DNA from: Brachionus rotundiformis
Taxonomy: Eukaryota; Rotifera; Eurotatoria; Ploima; Brachionidae
DNA length: 17,065 bases
Reading direction: 5' to 3'
Assembly (NCBI GenBank): GCA_016802295.1
Contig: JAESIW010000137.1
Location: 7,006,257-7,023,321, forward strand
In this document: piece by piece, positions 8,111 through 16,350 of the stretch
Layout of the letters: every line of letters starts with the position of its first letter
Position numbering within the stretch: the first letter of the stretch is position 1
The notes under the pieces: model-generated
Seen by the model: only the letters and a program-made list of their open reading frames with translations
Told to the model about the DNA's origin: nothing
The model's database searches: none
Position numbers and translations under genes: made by a program

Positions 8111-8438
8111 TTTGGGTAAAAAAAGAATATTTTATTATTTTATTCTTTAAATTTTAACAAGCAGATAATTTAATTGTTGTATTTAAATCTCCACCAAAAT
8201 CACCGGATTTAAACCTAATTGAAATGGTTTGGAACGAGCTTAAAACATTTATTTTAGCCCAAGAGTCAAAAAATGAAGATGATGTGATCGATTCTAGTTT
8301 TAAGTTTCAAAAAATTTTGACACCTGAAAAGTTTAAAAATACATAAGCCACTAAAAAAAGATATAAAAAAAATTTGACGATTTAAAATAAATTTTTTCTG
8401 TATCTTTTTGGTTTAGTTGACATATGTTCCTTTGACTG
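8111..8438 (+). mobile_element. 3' end of a Tc1-like element, transposase C-terminus and terminal repeat
   Basis: Reads KSPPKSPDLNLIEMVWNELK from 8185, the C-terminal DDE block of Tc1 transposases (the Glu of NLIE is the third catalytic residue), ending at TAA 8344-8346. The non-coding end finishes TTTGACTG at 8438 followed by TA, i.e. CAGTCAAA on the other strand, a Tc1-type terminus. 8111-8160 is collinear with the minus-strand copy around 7100-7050, so the long-TIR element appears to sit at a TA inside this older copy. The matching 5' half was not found to the left of 6624. Confidence 0.75.
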
Positions 8439-8473
8439 TAACATATTTAATTAATTTTTTTACTCAATATAAA

Positions 8474-8479
8474 TTTATT
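8474..8479 (-). terminator. poly(A) signal candidate, VMO-I/lectin gene
   Basis: Minus-strand AATAAA about 43 nt beyond the stop codon at 8522-8524. Another copy overlaps the stop (8517-8522). Confidence 0.45.
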
Positions 8480-8490
8480 TAATCAATATA

Positions 8491-8511
8491 ATAAAATAAA
8501 ATAAAATAAAA
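8491..8511. repeat. (ATAAA)n microsatellite
   Basis: About four perfect ATAAA units just past the 3' end of the lectin-like gene. Confidence 0.85.
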
Positions 8512-8521
8512 TATATTTTAT

Positions 8522-9592
8522 TTATCTACGAAACCATAATTGATAATCGCCATCATTAGGTGGAAATGTATACACCTTTCCTTCATAATTAGAATCCAAC
8601 GCTCTGTTGGTAGCTTTGTTTACAATTCGATTTTTGTCATCATAGAACCACTTTTGATGGTCATTGTTATAATTTGGATTTGTGTAAACATTTCCATTGT
8701 GATTGCTGTCCAAAATTAGACCAGTTTTAGCATTCTTTAGCGAAAAGTACTTTTGGTCATGTTCTATTACTTCCCATCTTTGATGCGGCGAGTCATTATT
8801 ATCAAGTGTATAAACTTTCTTATTAAAATCAGAATCCAAAGCTCGTTTTGTAGCAATGTTAAAAAATTTATAATAATTTTTACAACAATAAAAGTCAACA
8901 TTGTTCAAAGCAGTATCGTCTCCACTTATTCTTGGTTCAATTTGGGTTCTTATTCCGCAAATAGCTTGTCCGCTTGGACAATTTTTTCTTGTCTCTTTTA
9001 AGTTTGTGCCAAAATACTGTATATTGAACGAAACTTGGTCCCCACCTTCACAAAACATACTTATCATATTTCCTGCTGTATCGTCCCCTGATATTGGAGG
9101 CTCTGCCACGAATTTGAAACCAGTGAATTTTCCTAGGTCATCACATCCATTTGTAGGGGTCTCTTTGAGCAAATATTGGGCAAGCTTAGCGGTTTTTCCC
9201 AAAGCATCAAAAATGTCAGGCAAATATTTACCAATTGATATCCATCTTGCTGAACTATTGTGACCAAAATCACCTCCTATTGATCGTTTTTTAGAAGCCT
9301 CAGTGAACCAACTACCAAATGGACCCTCTCCACTTTGAATCCTTGTCGAAGCAGTATCATCACAAGTCAGCCGAATGGCGTTCAGGTGGGTATCATCACC
9401 TGCGAATACCAAGCGCTCAAACTTGATGTCTATACCAACAGCAAAAGAATATGGAGGACAAAAAACAGGCTCATGCCAGTCGCCCCAATTTGTGTACCTA
9501 TCAGAGCCGATCACCGATGAATATTCCCTGCTGTTACCATTTAATACCATGCAAGAAATGTATAAGAAAAATATAAATATTATTTTTTTCAT
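8522..9592 (-). CDS. secreted VMO-I domain plus ricin-type beta-trefoil protein
   Basis: 356 aa with an N-terminal signal peptide (about 1-19). Residues about 25-237 carry the three-fold SGDDT/AGDDT repeat (GDDT at 65-68, 169-172, 224-227), each followed by a hydrophobic strand and Cys. This is the signature of vitelline membrane outer layer protein I (PF03762, beta-prism). Residues about 240-356 are three repeats of about 40 aa, each with a (K/T)xRALDS-type or GLILDS strand, a G-VYT block and a QxW motif (QRW 271-273, QKW 313-315, QLW 351-353), the pattern of a ricin-B-type carbohydrate-binding beta-trefoil. No enzyme or toxin A-chain is present. Likely an extracellular glycan-binding or egg/cyst coat protein; role inferred. 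No intron needed. A TATA box lies just upstream. Confidence 0.87.
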   Translation of the reverse strand: MKKIIFIFFLYISCMVLNGNSREYSSVIGSDRYTNWGDWHEPVFCPPYSFAVGIDIKFERLVFAGDDTHLNAIRLTCDDTASTRIQSGEGPFGSWFTEASKKRSIGGDFGHNSSARWISIGKYLPDIFDALGKTAKLAQYLLKETPTNGCDDLGKFTGFKFVAEPPISGDDTAGNMISMFCEGGDQVSFNIQYFGTNLKETRKNCPSGQAICGIRTQIEPRISGDDTALNNVDFYCCKNYYKFFNIATKRALDSDFNKKVYTLDNNDSPHQRWEVIEHDQKYFSLKNAKTGLILDSNHNGNVYTNPNYNNDHQKWFYDDKNRIVNKATNRALDSNYEGKVYTFPPNDGDYQLWFRR

Positions 9593-9625
9593 TTTGTGGT
9601 TATTTTTTTATTTACAAAAAACTGG

Positions 9626-9633
9626 TATTTATA
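9626..9633 (-). promoter_or_regulatory. TATA box candidate for the VMO-I/lectin gene
   Basis: Minus-strand TATAAATA, 33 nt upstream of the ATG. A start site 25-30 nt downstream would leave a 5' UTR of only about 5-10 nt, plausible for a strongly expressed secreted protein. Confidence 0.5.
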
Positions 9634-10055
9634 CCATTGGTTATATAATCAATTTTTATTTGTCTGTCTTGTCAATGTTAAATAAAATTGACAGAAGATT
9701 TTCTAATCTTAAAAAACTTTAATAGTATGATTAATTGTTTAAGAAATGAACCACTTAACATTAATTAGAAATTTCATTTTTAATAATTTTCAAAACTAAA
9801 AAGAACATTCAAAATCTTAGATAAATCAATTTCTAAGGTATATTCCTCATTTTTTAAAATTTTGTTAATGAACTTTCAAAAAAATTATCAAAAAAATAAA
9901 ATTTTTAAAATTAAAAAAAATTCAATTTCGTCTGAATATTGTTATAGATAAGCGATTATTCAATCATATTGGTATTTTGTAAATAGAAGAATTTTAAAAT
10001 CTAAAACCATTAATTTGTACCAAAGCTTAAAGTTTTTTTTGGAAAATTTATTTTA
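9634..10055. other. AT-rich intergenic region
   Basis: No ORF, RNA gene or clear repeat recognised; AT-rich throughout. Confidence 0.5.
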
Positions 10056-10150
10056 GTAGTGGTACAAGTAACTGCACTACAGTGGACTATGCCAGCGCAA
10101 ATTTTACTCCAAGCAAAACAACAAAAACGTCTATTGCTTATACATTTTAG
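10056..10150 (+). pseudogene. possible orphan terminal exon, unknown protein
   Basis: After an acceptor-like TTTATTTTAG, the frame reads SGTSNCTTVDYASANFTPSK and continues to a TAG at 10148-10150. AATAAA follows at 10185-10190. The base composition is richer in G/C than the surroundings, as in the real exons here. I found no upstream exon within the window, so it may be a gene fragment or the tail of a gene whose other exons I cannot see. No family recognised; the stretch is short and could be chance. Confidence 0.3.
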
Positions 10151-10184
10151 ACTTTTCAGTACATCATCTATATAGATGACAAAA

Positions 10185-10190
10185 AATAAA
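10185..10190 (+). terminator. poly(A) signal candidate
   Basis: AATAAA 35 nt after the stop of the possible orphan exon. Confidence 0.25.
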
Positions 10191-10431
10191 AAAATTTTAT
10201 CTTAAATCTTGGTTGACCAAATTTTAATTGACCAAAACAGGATTTTCAGATTTTACCACGAGTAAACTCAGCAAATTTAAATAAATTAATTTTGTTTTGA
10301 ATGTAATAAAATAAATAAGTTAAATTAGTTCTTAAGACAAATGCTGACCATAGGGGTATAAATTGGATGTCATTTTAGAAGAATTCAATTCATTTATTTA
10401 AATTTAAAAATTTTCAAAATTATAAAAAGCA

Positions 10432-10914
10432 GTCACCATAACTCTGCCGATCCGCAGGTCCCAAGCCCTGATGAAAAAAGAGGAGGGTGGTGGCAGCCAC
10501 ACGCATCGTATGTGTGTGTGTGGTCTTTCACGTAGTCTGCAGAAGAGCTGTATGGCGGGTACATAGGCCTACGGATCTTTGTCCAAGTCTTGTCGTATGA
10601 GGGCGCCGCTGGCTTCGACCATCTCCCAGTATAGAATCCGAAAGGAGCGAGAATCTGCTGTACAGCTGACCCTCTGCAGACAGTACGTAACTTTGGAAGC
10701 CTTAAGTTAAGACTTTATCTCGAGTGAGAGAGAAGTCGCTTGGTTTGTGGTTCCAAGCTAGTCTAAACAGTTGCCGAGTTCGCAGCCAATTTTGAGTGCT
10801 CGGATGAGTGGCGCTGTTTATGATGAACGTCCCACTGGCTTCTTAGGGAAAGTTTGGCCGTCATAACTCTGCCAAAGCCGGTCCCAAGCCCGGTTGCGAA
10901 AAGAGGAGGGTGAC
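10432..10914. repeat. GC-rich island bounded by about 55-bp direct repeats, 425-bp period
   Basis: A sharp jump to roughly balanced base composition in a very AT-rich window. The two ends are related: ATAACTCTGCC...GGTCCCAAGCCC...AAAGAGGAGGGTG begins at 10438 and again at 10863. The copies differ by scattered substitutions and a small indel. Between them is about 370 bp with many short inverted pairs (for example CCACACGCAT with ATGTGTGTGTGTGG near 10497-10525) and no convincing ORF. This is the shape of one full and one partial unit of a tandem or retrotransposed element. I suspect the UTR of a non-LTR retroelement or a small non-coding mobile RNA, but cannot assign it. Confidence 0.6.
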
Positions 10915-11333
10915 AAAATGATAACGATTTTACAGCATTTAACCACGCCAAAACTTAAACTAATCATACCACTTATCTATCTTATATACTGACTATTAAG
11001 ATATTGTAATTAACAACATCGGCAAAATTTAAATTTAATAAAAATTGAAATAATATTTAAAAATTTTAAATTATTAAGATTATTAATTTAAACCACGTTC
11101 CATTCCACACATGTATTTGTTTAAAGGTAGTTGTTGACATTATTTTTTGGGATAAGACTGGAATAATTAAGTTGTTTGGTAGGAATCTGTAATCTGAATC
11201 ATTTTGTCCACAAAAATATAATAATTTAAAATTTAATTATTTCTTGTTAAATTAAAGCTGATCATGTACAGAATTTTAATTTAATTATTTAACAAATTCG
11301 TATAAAATATAAATCTTTAATTTATTTAGGCAA
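10915..11333. other. AT-rich intergenic region
   Basis: Short ORFs only, nothing recognised. A minus-strand AATAAA at 11321-11326 lies just past the next feature. Confidence 0.45.
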
Positions 11334-11490
11334 TCAATCACCGCTTTTTGGCTCACTTCTATGTTTTTGTATTAGTTCTTTAAGGCTCTCAACTGTTTTA
11401 TCATGCAGCTTTTCCATGTATTTTGCATCGTTTTTTAAACTTGGACAGCCAGCCTTCGGAGTATTTAAAGTCTTGTAAATCTTTAATCGA
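11334..11490 (-). pseudogene. decayed CENP-B/Tc5-type helix-turn-helix fragment
   Basis: One minus-strand frame reads DFKYSEGWLSKFKKRCKIHG before a stop. The F-x-x-S-x-GWL-x-x-FK-x-R-x-x-I pattern is the second helix-turn-helix of CENP-B, jerky and pogo/Tigger transposases. The next part (KTVESLKELIQKH...) is open in another frame and ends at TGA 11334-11336, with AATAAA 8 nt later (11321-11326). A frameshifted transposase or domesticated-gene exon fits; the first HTH and the DDE catalytic domain are absent. The second frame alone is also open for more than 50 codons, so a genuine unrelated last exon is the alternative. Confidence 0.55.
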
Positions 11491-11610
11491 ATAAAATAAT
11501 TACATAAAATATCTTTTTTTTTAAATAATAAAATATAAATTAAATCCTTTTATTAGTTAATTAAACAAATAAATATGAGTTAATGTAAACATATTGGTTT
11601 ATAACTTTTT

Positions 11611-12630
11611 TTGAATTTTTTGCCAAGCCTTGGAATTAATTAGACCAAATTTTGTATTCTACCATTTAGTTTAGCAATCAAATTAAAGTTCCAGGATTTG
11701 GATTTAAATTATCTATAATTGGTGCATAATTAAAAGAAAAGCTAATTTGTATCTATTTGTGGTCTAAAAGGAACAAGAATCTGAACTTGATTATACAGAT
11801 ATTATTTCATTAACACAATCATTAAAACTTAACCAAAAGCCTGATTTTGTTGGTGTAATAAAATATCGATCAAAAATAAATAGTTTTTTTTGTTTTTTTT
11901 CACTTATGGATTACTGGTGATAACCCTGATGTTCCATTCAATGGTTCTCTTTCATTCTAAGTATGTGTTCAAAATTTTCAAAAATTTAAAAAAGATATTA
12001 TCAAATATCATATATTTAAAATAAAAATATGTAAATTGTAAAATTTAATTTTTCGATAAAGTTAAAGTGAAAATAATTTTTTTGTTAATTTTAAAGAATG
12101 TTTGATTGGTTTCAAAAACAGATCATATTTACAACTGAAGTAATTTAATATCAAATTTTAATTAAAAAAGGTGATTTGAAAAAAATTCATTGTGATAAGA
12201 TAATATCAAACTAAATTAAATTCTACTATTAAAAAAACAAATGATACAAGACTAAATGTTAACATATTGGATTATCACTTTTGAAATTGTTTTTTTATAT
12301 TTTTGATATTTATCTTTAACATTTAAACAAGATTTTCTCAATCTGACAAATAACAAAATAAAAGCCATCTATCTTACTAAAATCTCTTAAACGTATCTCT
12401 AAACCAGGTACTTTTCATGGCACTGCTTATTCTAATAAGATAAATGAATTTTGAATTTTTTATAAATTGTTATCTATCATAATGTTATTCTGTTTTTAAA
12501 ATTTTTAATTTTTTATCTACTTAAATAGGTAAAATATAAATTTTGAAATATTTTCTAGATAATGGTTTTCCCAAAAATGATCCAACCTTTGGGATCTTTC
12601 CATCTCTTAATTCAAATCCATCTTAACTTT
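11611..12630 (-). repeat. left arm of a long inverted repeat around the copper transporter gene
   Basis: Its reverse complement matches 13893-15240 collinearly with many indels. The best block is 48 identical bases (12125-12172 versus 14354-14401). Outer ends share GCCAAGCCTTGGAATT-type sequence; inner ends share TTAAGATGG..TTTGAATTAAG and GATCCCAAAGGTTGGATCA. It contains a trace of the same LINE tail (EHILRMK-like, near 11950) in minus orientation, with stops. Confidence 0.85.
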
Positions 12631-12719
12631 TAAGTTGTCACTTATTTTTTTTTATTTCCTAATTAATTATAAATAAGCTGTAAACGATTTTTAAATATAC
12701 AAATTTATATTTGGTTTAA

Positions 12720-12725
12720 TTTATT
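12720..12725 (-). terminator. poly(A) signal candidate, CTR gene
   Basis: Minus-strand AATAAA about 63 nt beyond the stop codon. Confidence 0.4.
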
Positions 12726-12787
12726 AATTAATTTTAACATTTTATGCTAACAAAGCAACTTAAAAAAAAATGCATAAAAATAAATTC

Positions 12788-13563
12788 TTAATGACAATGT
12801 TCGTTGACGTCTACGGCCACTATGCGCTTAAGTCCGAACAAAAAGTATCCAACTCCTGCGCCCAATACCACACTTAGGCACAACCAGCTGTTGTAGGTCA
12901 TGAACACCAACATTAACAAATAGCTCACTGTTATCTGCATCATGTGCATTAAAGACTGAATTATGTGCGCCTTGCTCAACAGCTTGGAACTAAAAATAAA
13001 AAAATTACCAAAGTTCTTAATTATCTGCCATGTCACCTATAGCTCTTAATCTCCGAATCTTGCTGATTTATCTTTACAGATACATTTTGATTATCAATTA
13101 AATTTTGATTTTCGCTTTTATTGAGCATTTTTGAGCAAATAAATATAAAAATGTAGCTAAGTTACCTGATGGTTTTGTTTTGACCAGCATCCCTTCTCTT
13201 GGCAGCTTCGGCGCGCAACATGCTCTCGCGCAACAACTTTAAGCCTTCGTAGAGAGCCGCCATGACAAACAAGATAAGACAAGAGACAACAAAAAGTGAC
13301 ACTGAGTCAGTTGTTTTCCAAAAATCGAACAGTATCACCTCATCATAACCACCGTGGAATGTCATCTACTCAAGCAAATTTAAAGTTGGCCCAAGTAAGT
13401 TGACAAAAGTTACGATCATGCCATCGTGCAAGGAATGGCTGGCTGAATGGTCCATGTGAGCCGAGTGGTCGGCATGCTCCTGATTGTGCTTGGAACACTT
13501 GGTAGTTGTCGCAATGACGTTGGTCAATATTTCAGCGCTTTTATTTAATAGATCATCGGCCAT
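12788..13563 (-). CDS. high-affinity copper transporter (CTR/SLC31 family), four exons
   Basis: Exons inferred as 13563-13414, 13365-13166, 13114-13037 and 12989-12788. The introns are 48, 51 and 47 nt with GT...AG ends and matching phases. The product is 209 aa. A His/Met-rich extracellular N-terminus (HNQEHADHSAHMDHS, 26-40) leads to the M-x-M motif (Met49, Met51) before TM1 (about 70-90). A cytosolic loop precedes TM2 with MLVFM (169-173, the MxxxM selectivity motif) and TM3 with GAGVG (186-190, GxxxG packing motif). The protein ends in HCH, the Cu(I)-accepting tail seen in human CTR1. Family members import Cu(I) as trimers at the plasma membrane or release it from vesicles. The third exon (26 residues in the loop) is the least certain; without it a single 176-nt intron would remain. 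All key copper residues are intact. Confidence 0.9.
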
Positions 13564-13892
13564 CTCTATACAACTTGGATTAAAAATACACAAAAAAATA
13601 AATATAAAACTCCTTAAATAATTATTGAAAATAAGATTTTATATTTAACAAAAAATTAACAATTTTTATTTTATATTTTGTTTCTATTCTATTTTAAATT
13701 TTGTTGTAGTTTTAGACAAAAAAGTCATATGATATATAGTTATCAAATTATTTAATTTTAGACAAGTCACATTATGAGCCAGGGAGTTTAGACATTTGAA
13801 AAATGATTTATAAGGATTACAAGAGAGTTTTTAGGGAAAATTATATAGAAAGTTTATAAGCTTTTACCTAACGGGACTTGAATAAAAGAGTA
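13564..13892. other. upstream region of the CTR gene
   Basis: AT-rich sequence between the CTR start codon and the right inverted arm. It presumably holds the promoter. A minus-strand TATATTTATT near 13595-13615 is a weak TATA candidate. No metal-response element was recognised. Confidence 0.35.
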
Positions 13893-15240
13893 GAAAAAAT
13901 TAAGATGGTTTTGAATTAAGAGATGGAAAGATCCCAAAGGTTGGATCACAAATATTTCAAAATTTATATTTTACCTGTTTTAATTATCAGAAAGAGTGAG
14001 TAGATAAGGACTTATTGTGTCAGAAATATTAAAAATATTAAAAATTTTGAAACAGAATAAAATTATGATAGATAACAATTTATAAAAATGTTATCTATTT
14101 GGTAATCTAAGTCTTGAAAATAAAAAATAAATTTATTTTATTAAGCAGTGCCATGAAAAGTACCTAGTTTAAAGATATGTTTGACAGATAGATGGCTTTT
14201 ATTTTGTAAATGTTAAAAATAAATATCAAAAATATAAAAAACAATTTCAAAAGTGATAATCCAATATGTTAACATTTACCCTTATTTATATTTTTAATAG
14301 TAGAATTAAATTTAGCTAAATATTATTTTATCACAATGAATTTTTTTCAAACCACCTTTTTTAATTAAAATTTGATATTAAATTACTTCAGTTGTAAATA
14401 TTATCTATTTTTAACAATTATTAAGTCTTTAATATCATTTCTGGTAAATCTTTTAAAAATAATATTTGATGATATTTTTTAAAATATTTAAAAAATTTGA
14501 ATAGCTTTTCTCTTAGAATCCTGAACAAAAATCTTCACTGGCCTGATATATTACCAATTGGTCAATGCATGAAGTCTGATGTGGCTTGAACATGTACATA
14601 GAATGAAAGCGACTTTTGAACGGAGGCGCTCTAAAGGGCGACCATCAGTTATCTGGAGGTTCACTGAAATGAGTGTGCAAGAAGCCAAAGTACGATCCTT
14701 TGTTCCTCAGGGACTTTTATTTTGACCAATTGTTTATTGCACCAACATAATCGAGCTTTTGGTTAAGTCTTATTAATTGTGTAAATAAAAAAGGATCTGT
14801 ATAATCAAATTTAATTCAAATGATTTTTTTTTAAATAAATTTAAAAATCTATTTTTGAAATAAAAATATTGCTTTTTTAAAATAATTATCAGCATTTATT
14901 GATGTTTTTAAGTTTACCAAAGACAAAAAGATGTGTTTTATGATGAAAAATTGGTTCAAATGTTGAAATAGATGACTTTCCAAACACCTTTTCCTATTCC
15001 TAATTTTATATTTATTCTCCTTTTAGACCACAAGTAGATGTAACTTAACTATTCTTTTAATTATTTGTCCATTTGTTTTGCAACACTTGGTAGATCAGAG
15101 ACCAAGGGTCTTGATTTATAGATAATTTTAATACAAATCCTGAAAAAACTTTAGATGGCTAAACTGAATGGTACAATAAAAATTTGGTCAAATCAATTTC
15201 AAGGCTTGGCAAAAAAATTCAAAAAGCAATCTAAAAACTC
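13893..15240 (+). repeat. right arm of the long inverted repeat
   Basis: Mirror partner of 11611-12630, longer mainly through insertions. Anchors include GAGATGGAAAGATCCCAAAG, GATAGATAACAATTTATAAA, AAGCAGTGCCATGAAAAGTA, AGTGATAATCCAATATGTTA and CCAAGGCTTGGCAAAAAA. It carries a LINE reverse-transcriptase tail on the plus strand. Confidence 0.85.
14573..14725 (+). pseudogene. LINE reverse-transcriptase C-terminal tail in the right arm
   Basis: The frame reads LMWLEHVHRMK and RRRSKGRPSVIW, ending at TGA 14723-14725. W-L-(G/E)-HV-RM followed by RRSRGRP--W is the typical end of non-LTR reverse transcriptases. No catalytic domain is present. The left arm holds a shorter, stop-broken version. Confidence 0.65.
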
Positions 15241-15256
15241 AACAAATGCCATGTAA

Positions 15257-15312
15257 GCACTGGTGGTTCAGTGGTAGAATGCTCGCCTGCCACGCGGGCG
15301 GCCCGGGTTCGA
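15257..15312 (+). pseudogene. truncated tRNA-Gly(GCC)
   Basis: Begins GCACTGGTGGTTCAGTGG (acceptor 5' strand, D arm and A box). The anticodon stem-loop CTCGC-CTGCCAC-GCGGG has GCC at 15289-15291. The sequence then gives CCCGGGTTCGA and stops matching inside the T loop. The 3' half of the T stem and the acceptor 3' strand are missing, and the B box lacks its final CC. It cannot fold as a mature tRNA: a tRNA pseudogene or the head of a tRNA-derived element. Confidence 0.88.
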
Positions 15313-15326
15313 GAAGACACCATTGA

Positions 15327-15593
15327 CTGGACTCAGGACGCATATGCGACTCGTTGGAGCTATATTTTAGGTGCAAAGAAACAGAATTCAAGCAGCCGGA
15401 ACTACCAGATGTCAGACTTAGCTTTGGTGATAGCACCATGGAGATGGAAGAGGCTAAAAGCGAGCCCAAGAAGCGGAGAATAGCAAATGCCAATCAAAAA
15501 ATAGAAAGATTGACCAATGTGGTCAATTCTTTGATCGAGGATATGGGCCAAGTGATAGACAAGTACAAAACCATTATGGAAGATCTAAACTAA
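15327..15593 (+). CDS. orphan 3' exon or gene fragment, unknown protein
   Basis: Open from the TGA at 15324-15326 to the TAA at 15591-15593. Clear coding composition (much higher G/C than the flanks), with AATAAA 10 nt after the stop. The product ends with an acidic patch (MEMEEAKSEP), a KKRR basic cluster that could be a nuclear localisation signal, and a heptad-like C-terminus (KIERLTNVVNSLIEDMGQVI) suggesting a coiled coil. An acceptor (ATATTTTAG, ending 15370) could begin the exon at 15371. A GTAAGC donor at 15253 would then make a 118-nt intron containing the tRNA fragment, in phase with an ATG at 15155. That upstream exon lies in the repeat arm and is not conserved in the other arm, so I do not trust it. 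Family not recognised. Confidence 0.55.
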   Translation: MDSGRICDSLELYFRCKETEFKQPELPDVRLSFGDSTMEMEEAKSEPKKRRIANANQKIERLTNVVNSLIEDMGQVIDKYKTIMEDLN

Positions 15594-15603
15594 ATTAAAA
15601 TTC

Positions 15604-15609
15604 AATAAA
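15604..15609 (+). terminator. poly(A) signal candidate
   Basis: AATAAA 10 nt beyond the TAA of the orphan exon, followed by T-rich sequence. Confidence 0.5.
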
Positions 15610-16350
15610 CAAAGTTTTTTTAATTTTTTTGATTTTTTAACTATCTAATTTCAATCGATTTTAATTTTAATTTGAATAAAATTATTTTTATTTTTTAATA
15701 TGTAAATTAAAATAAAATTTACTAATTCTTTTTTTAAATTTTATCAAAGGCTAATACAGAGTTGTCCTAAAAAAGCTATTATCAGAGAATCAGTATTTTC
15801 ACAAATATATAAAAATAATAAACAAAATATAATTTACTAATTTTTAAAAATTTCCAACTCTTCCAATATTCTAACAACAAAATTTTTATATTTTATTAGT
15901 AAACTTTGTTACGAAAATGCAAGAATCGATTTATTTTGTATTTAATTATTAAACTAAAGCTTAATTTAAAAAATGGATAAGATCAAATGCTAAGACAAAA
16001 ATCAAAACAATCTTTATTTTATAATGATTAATGAACTTTTTTTTTGAAAATTTAGTATTATAATAATTAGGCTCACGACAAGATAAGATCTGAGGTCAAA
16101 TTTTTTCGACCAATTATCAATAAAAATATTTTCCTTGGTGTATAATAAGCAAAATAAAAGAATATAAATTTTGGTAAAAATTGTTTTATTCTTCTATTTA
16201 CAAAATTTACAATTCATTTTTTTTTTATCTTTTTTTTAATTTTTTATTTTTTTGTAGCCTCAATTTTTATCGGATTTTATGTTTTTTTTTGATTTTTAAT
16301 AATTTTTATATAAATTTTAAATTAAGTTTTAAAAAAATGTAAAATTTACA
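15610..16350. other. AT-rich intergenic region
   Basis: Low-complexity A/T runs; no ORF, RNA gene or repeat pair recognised. The part near 16200-16350 may be the 3' UTR of the next gene (TTTATT at 16243-16248, AATAAA on the minus strand). Confidence 0.45.

Noticed and set aside
8753..9722. Plus-strand ORFs opposite the VMO-I/lectin gene
   Set aside because: Antisense shadows; the minus-strand frame has a signal peptide and full domain motifs.
10468..10474. CTGATGA, the core of a hammerhead ribozyme, in the GC-rich island
   Set aside because: No paired stem II followed by the conserved GAAA and no cleavage-site strand can be placed around it. The second copy of the repeat reads CCGGTTG at the same spot, so the match is not conserved.
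10763..10951. 62-aa minus-strand ORF across the end of the GC-rich island
   Set aside because: It overlaps the direct repeat and shows no domain; GC-rich sequence simply has fewer stops.
15155..15252. Upstream coding exon (MAKLNGTIKIWSNQF...) for the orphan 3' exon
   Set aside because: It has an ATG, an open frame and a phase-matched GTAAGC donor, but nearly all of it lies in the inverted-repeat arm. The homologous left arm has no ATG there and carries an indel and a stop, so coding is unlikely.
15257..15312. Functional tRNA-Gly gene
   Set aside because: The 3' T stem, the acceptor 3' strand and the end of the B box are missing, so no mature tRNA can form.
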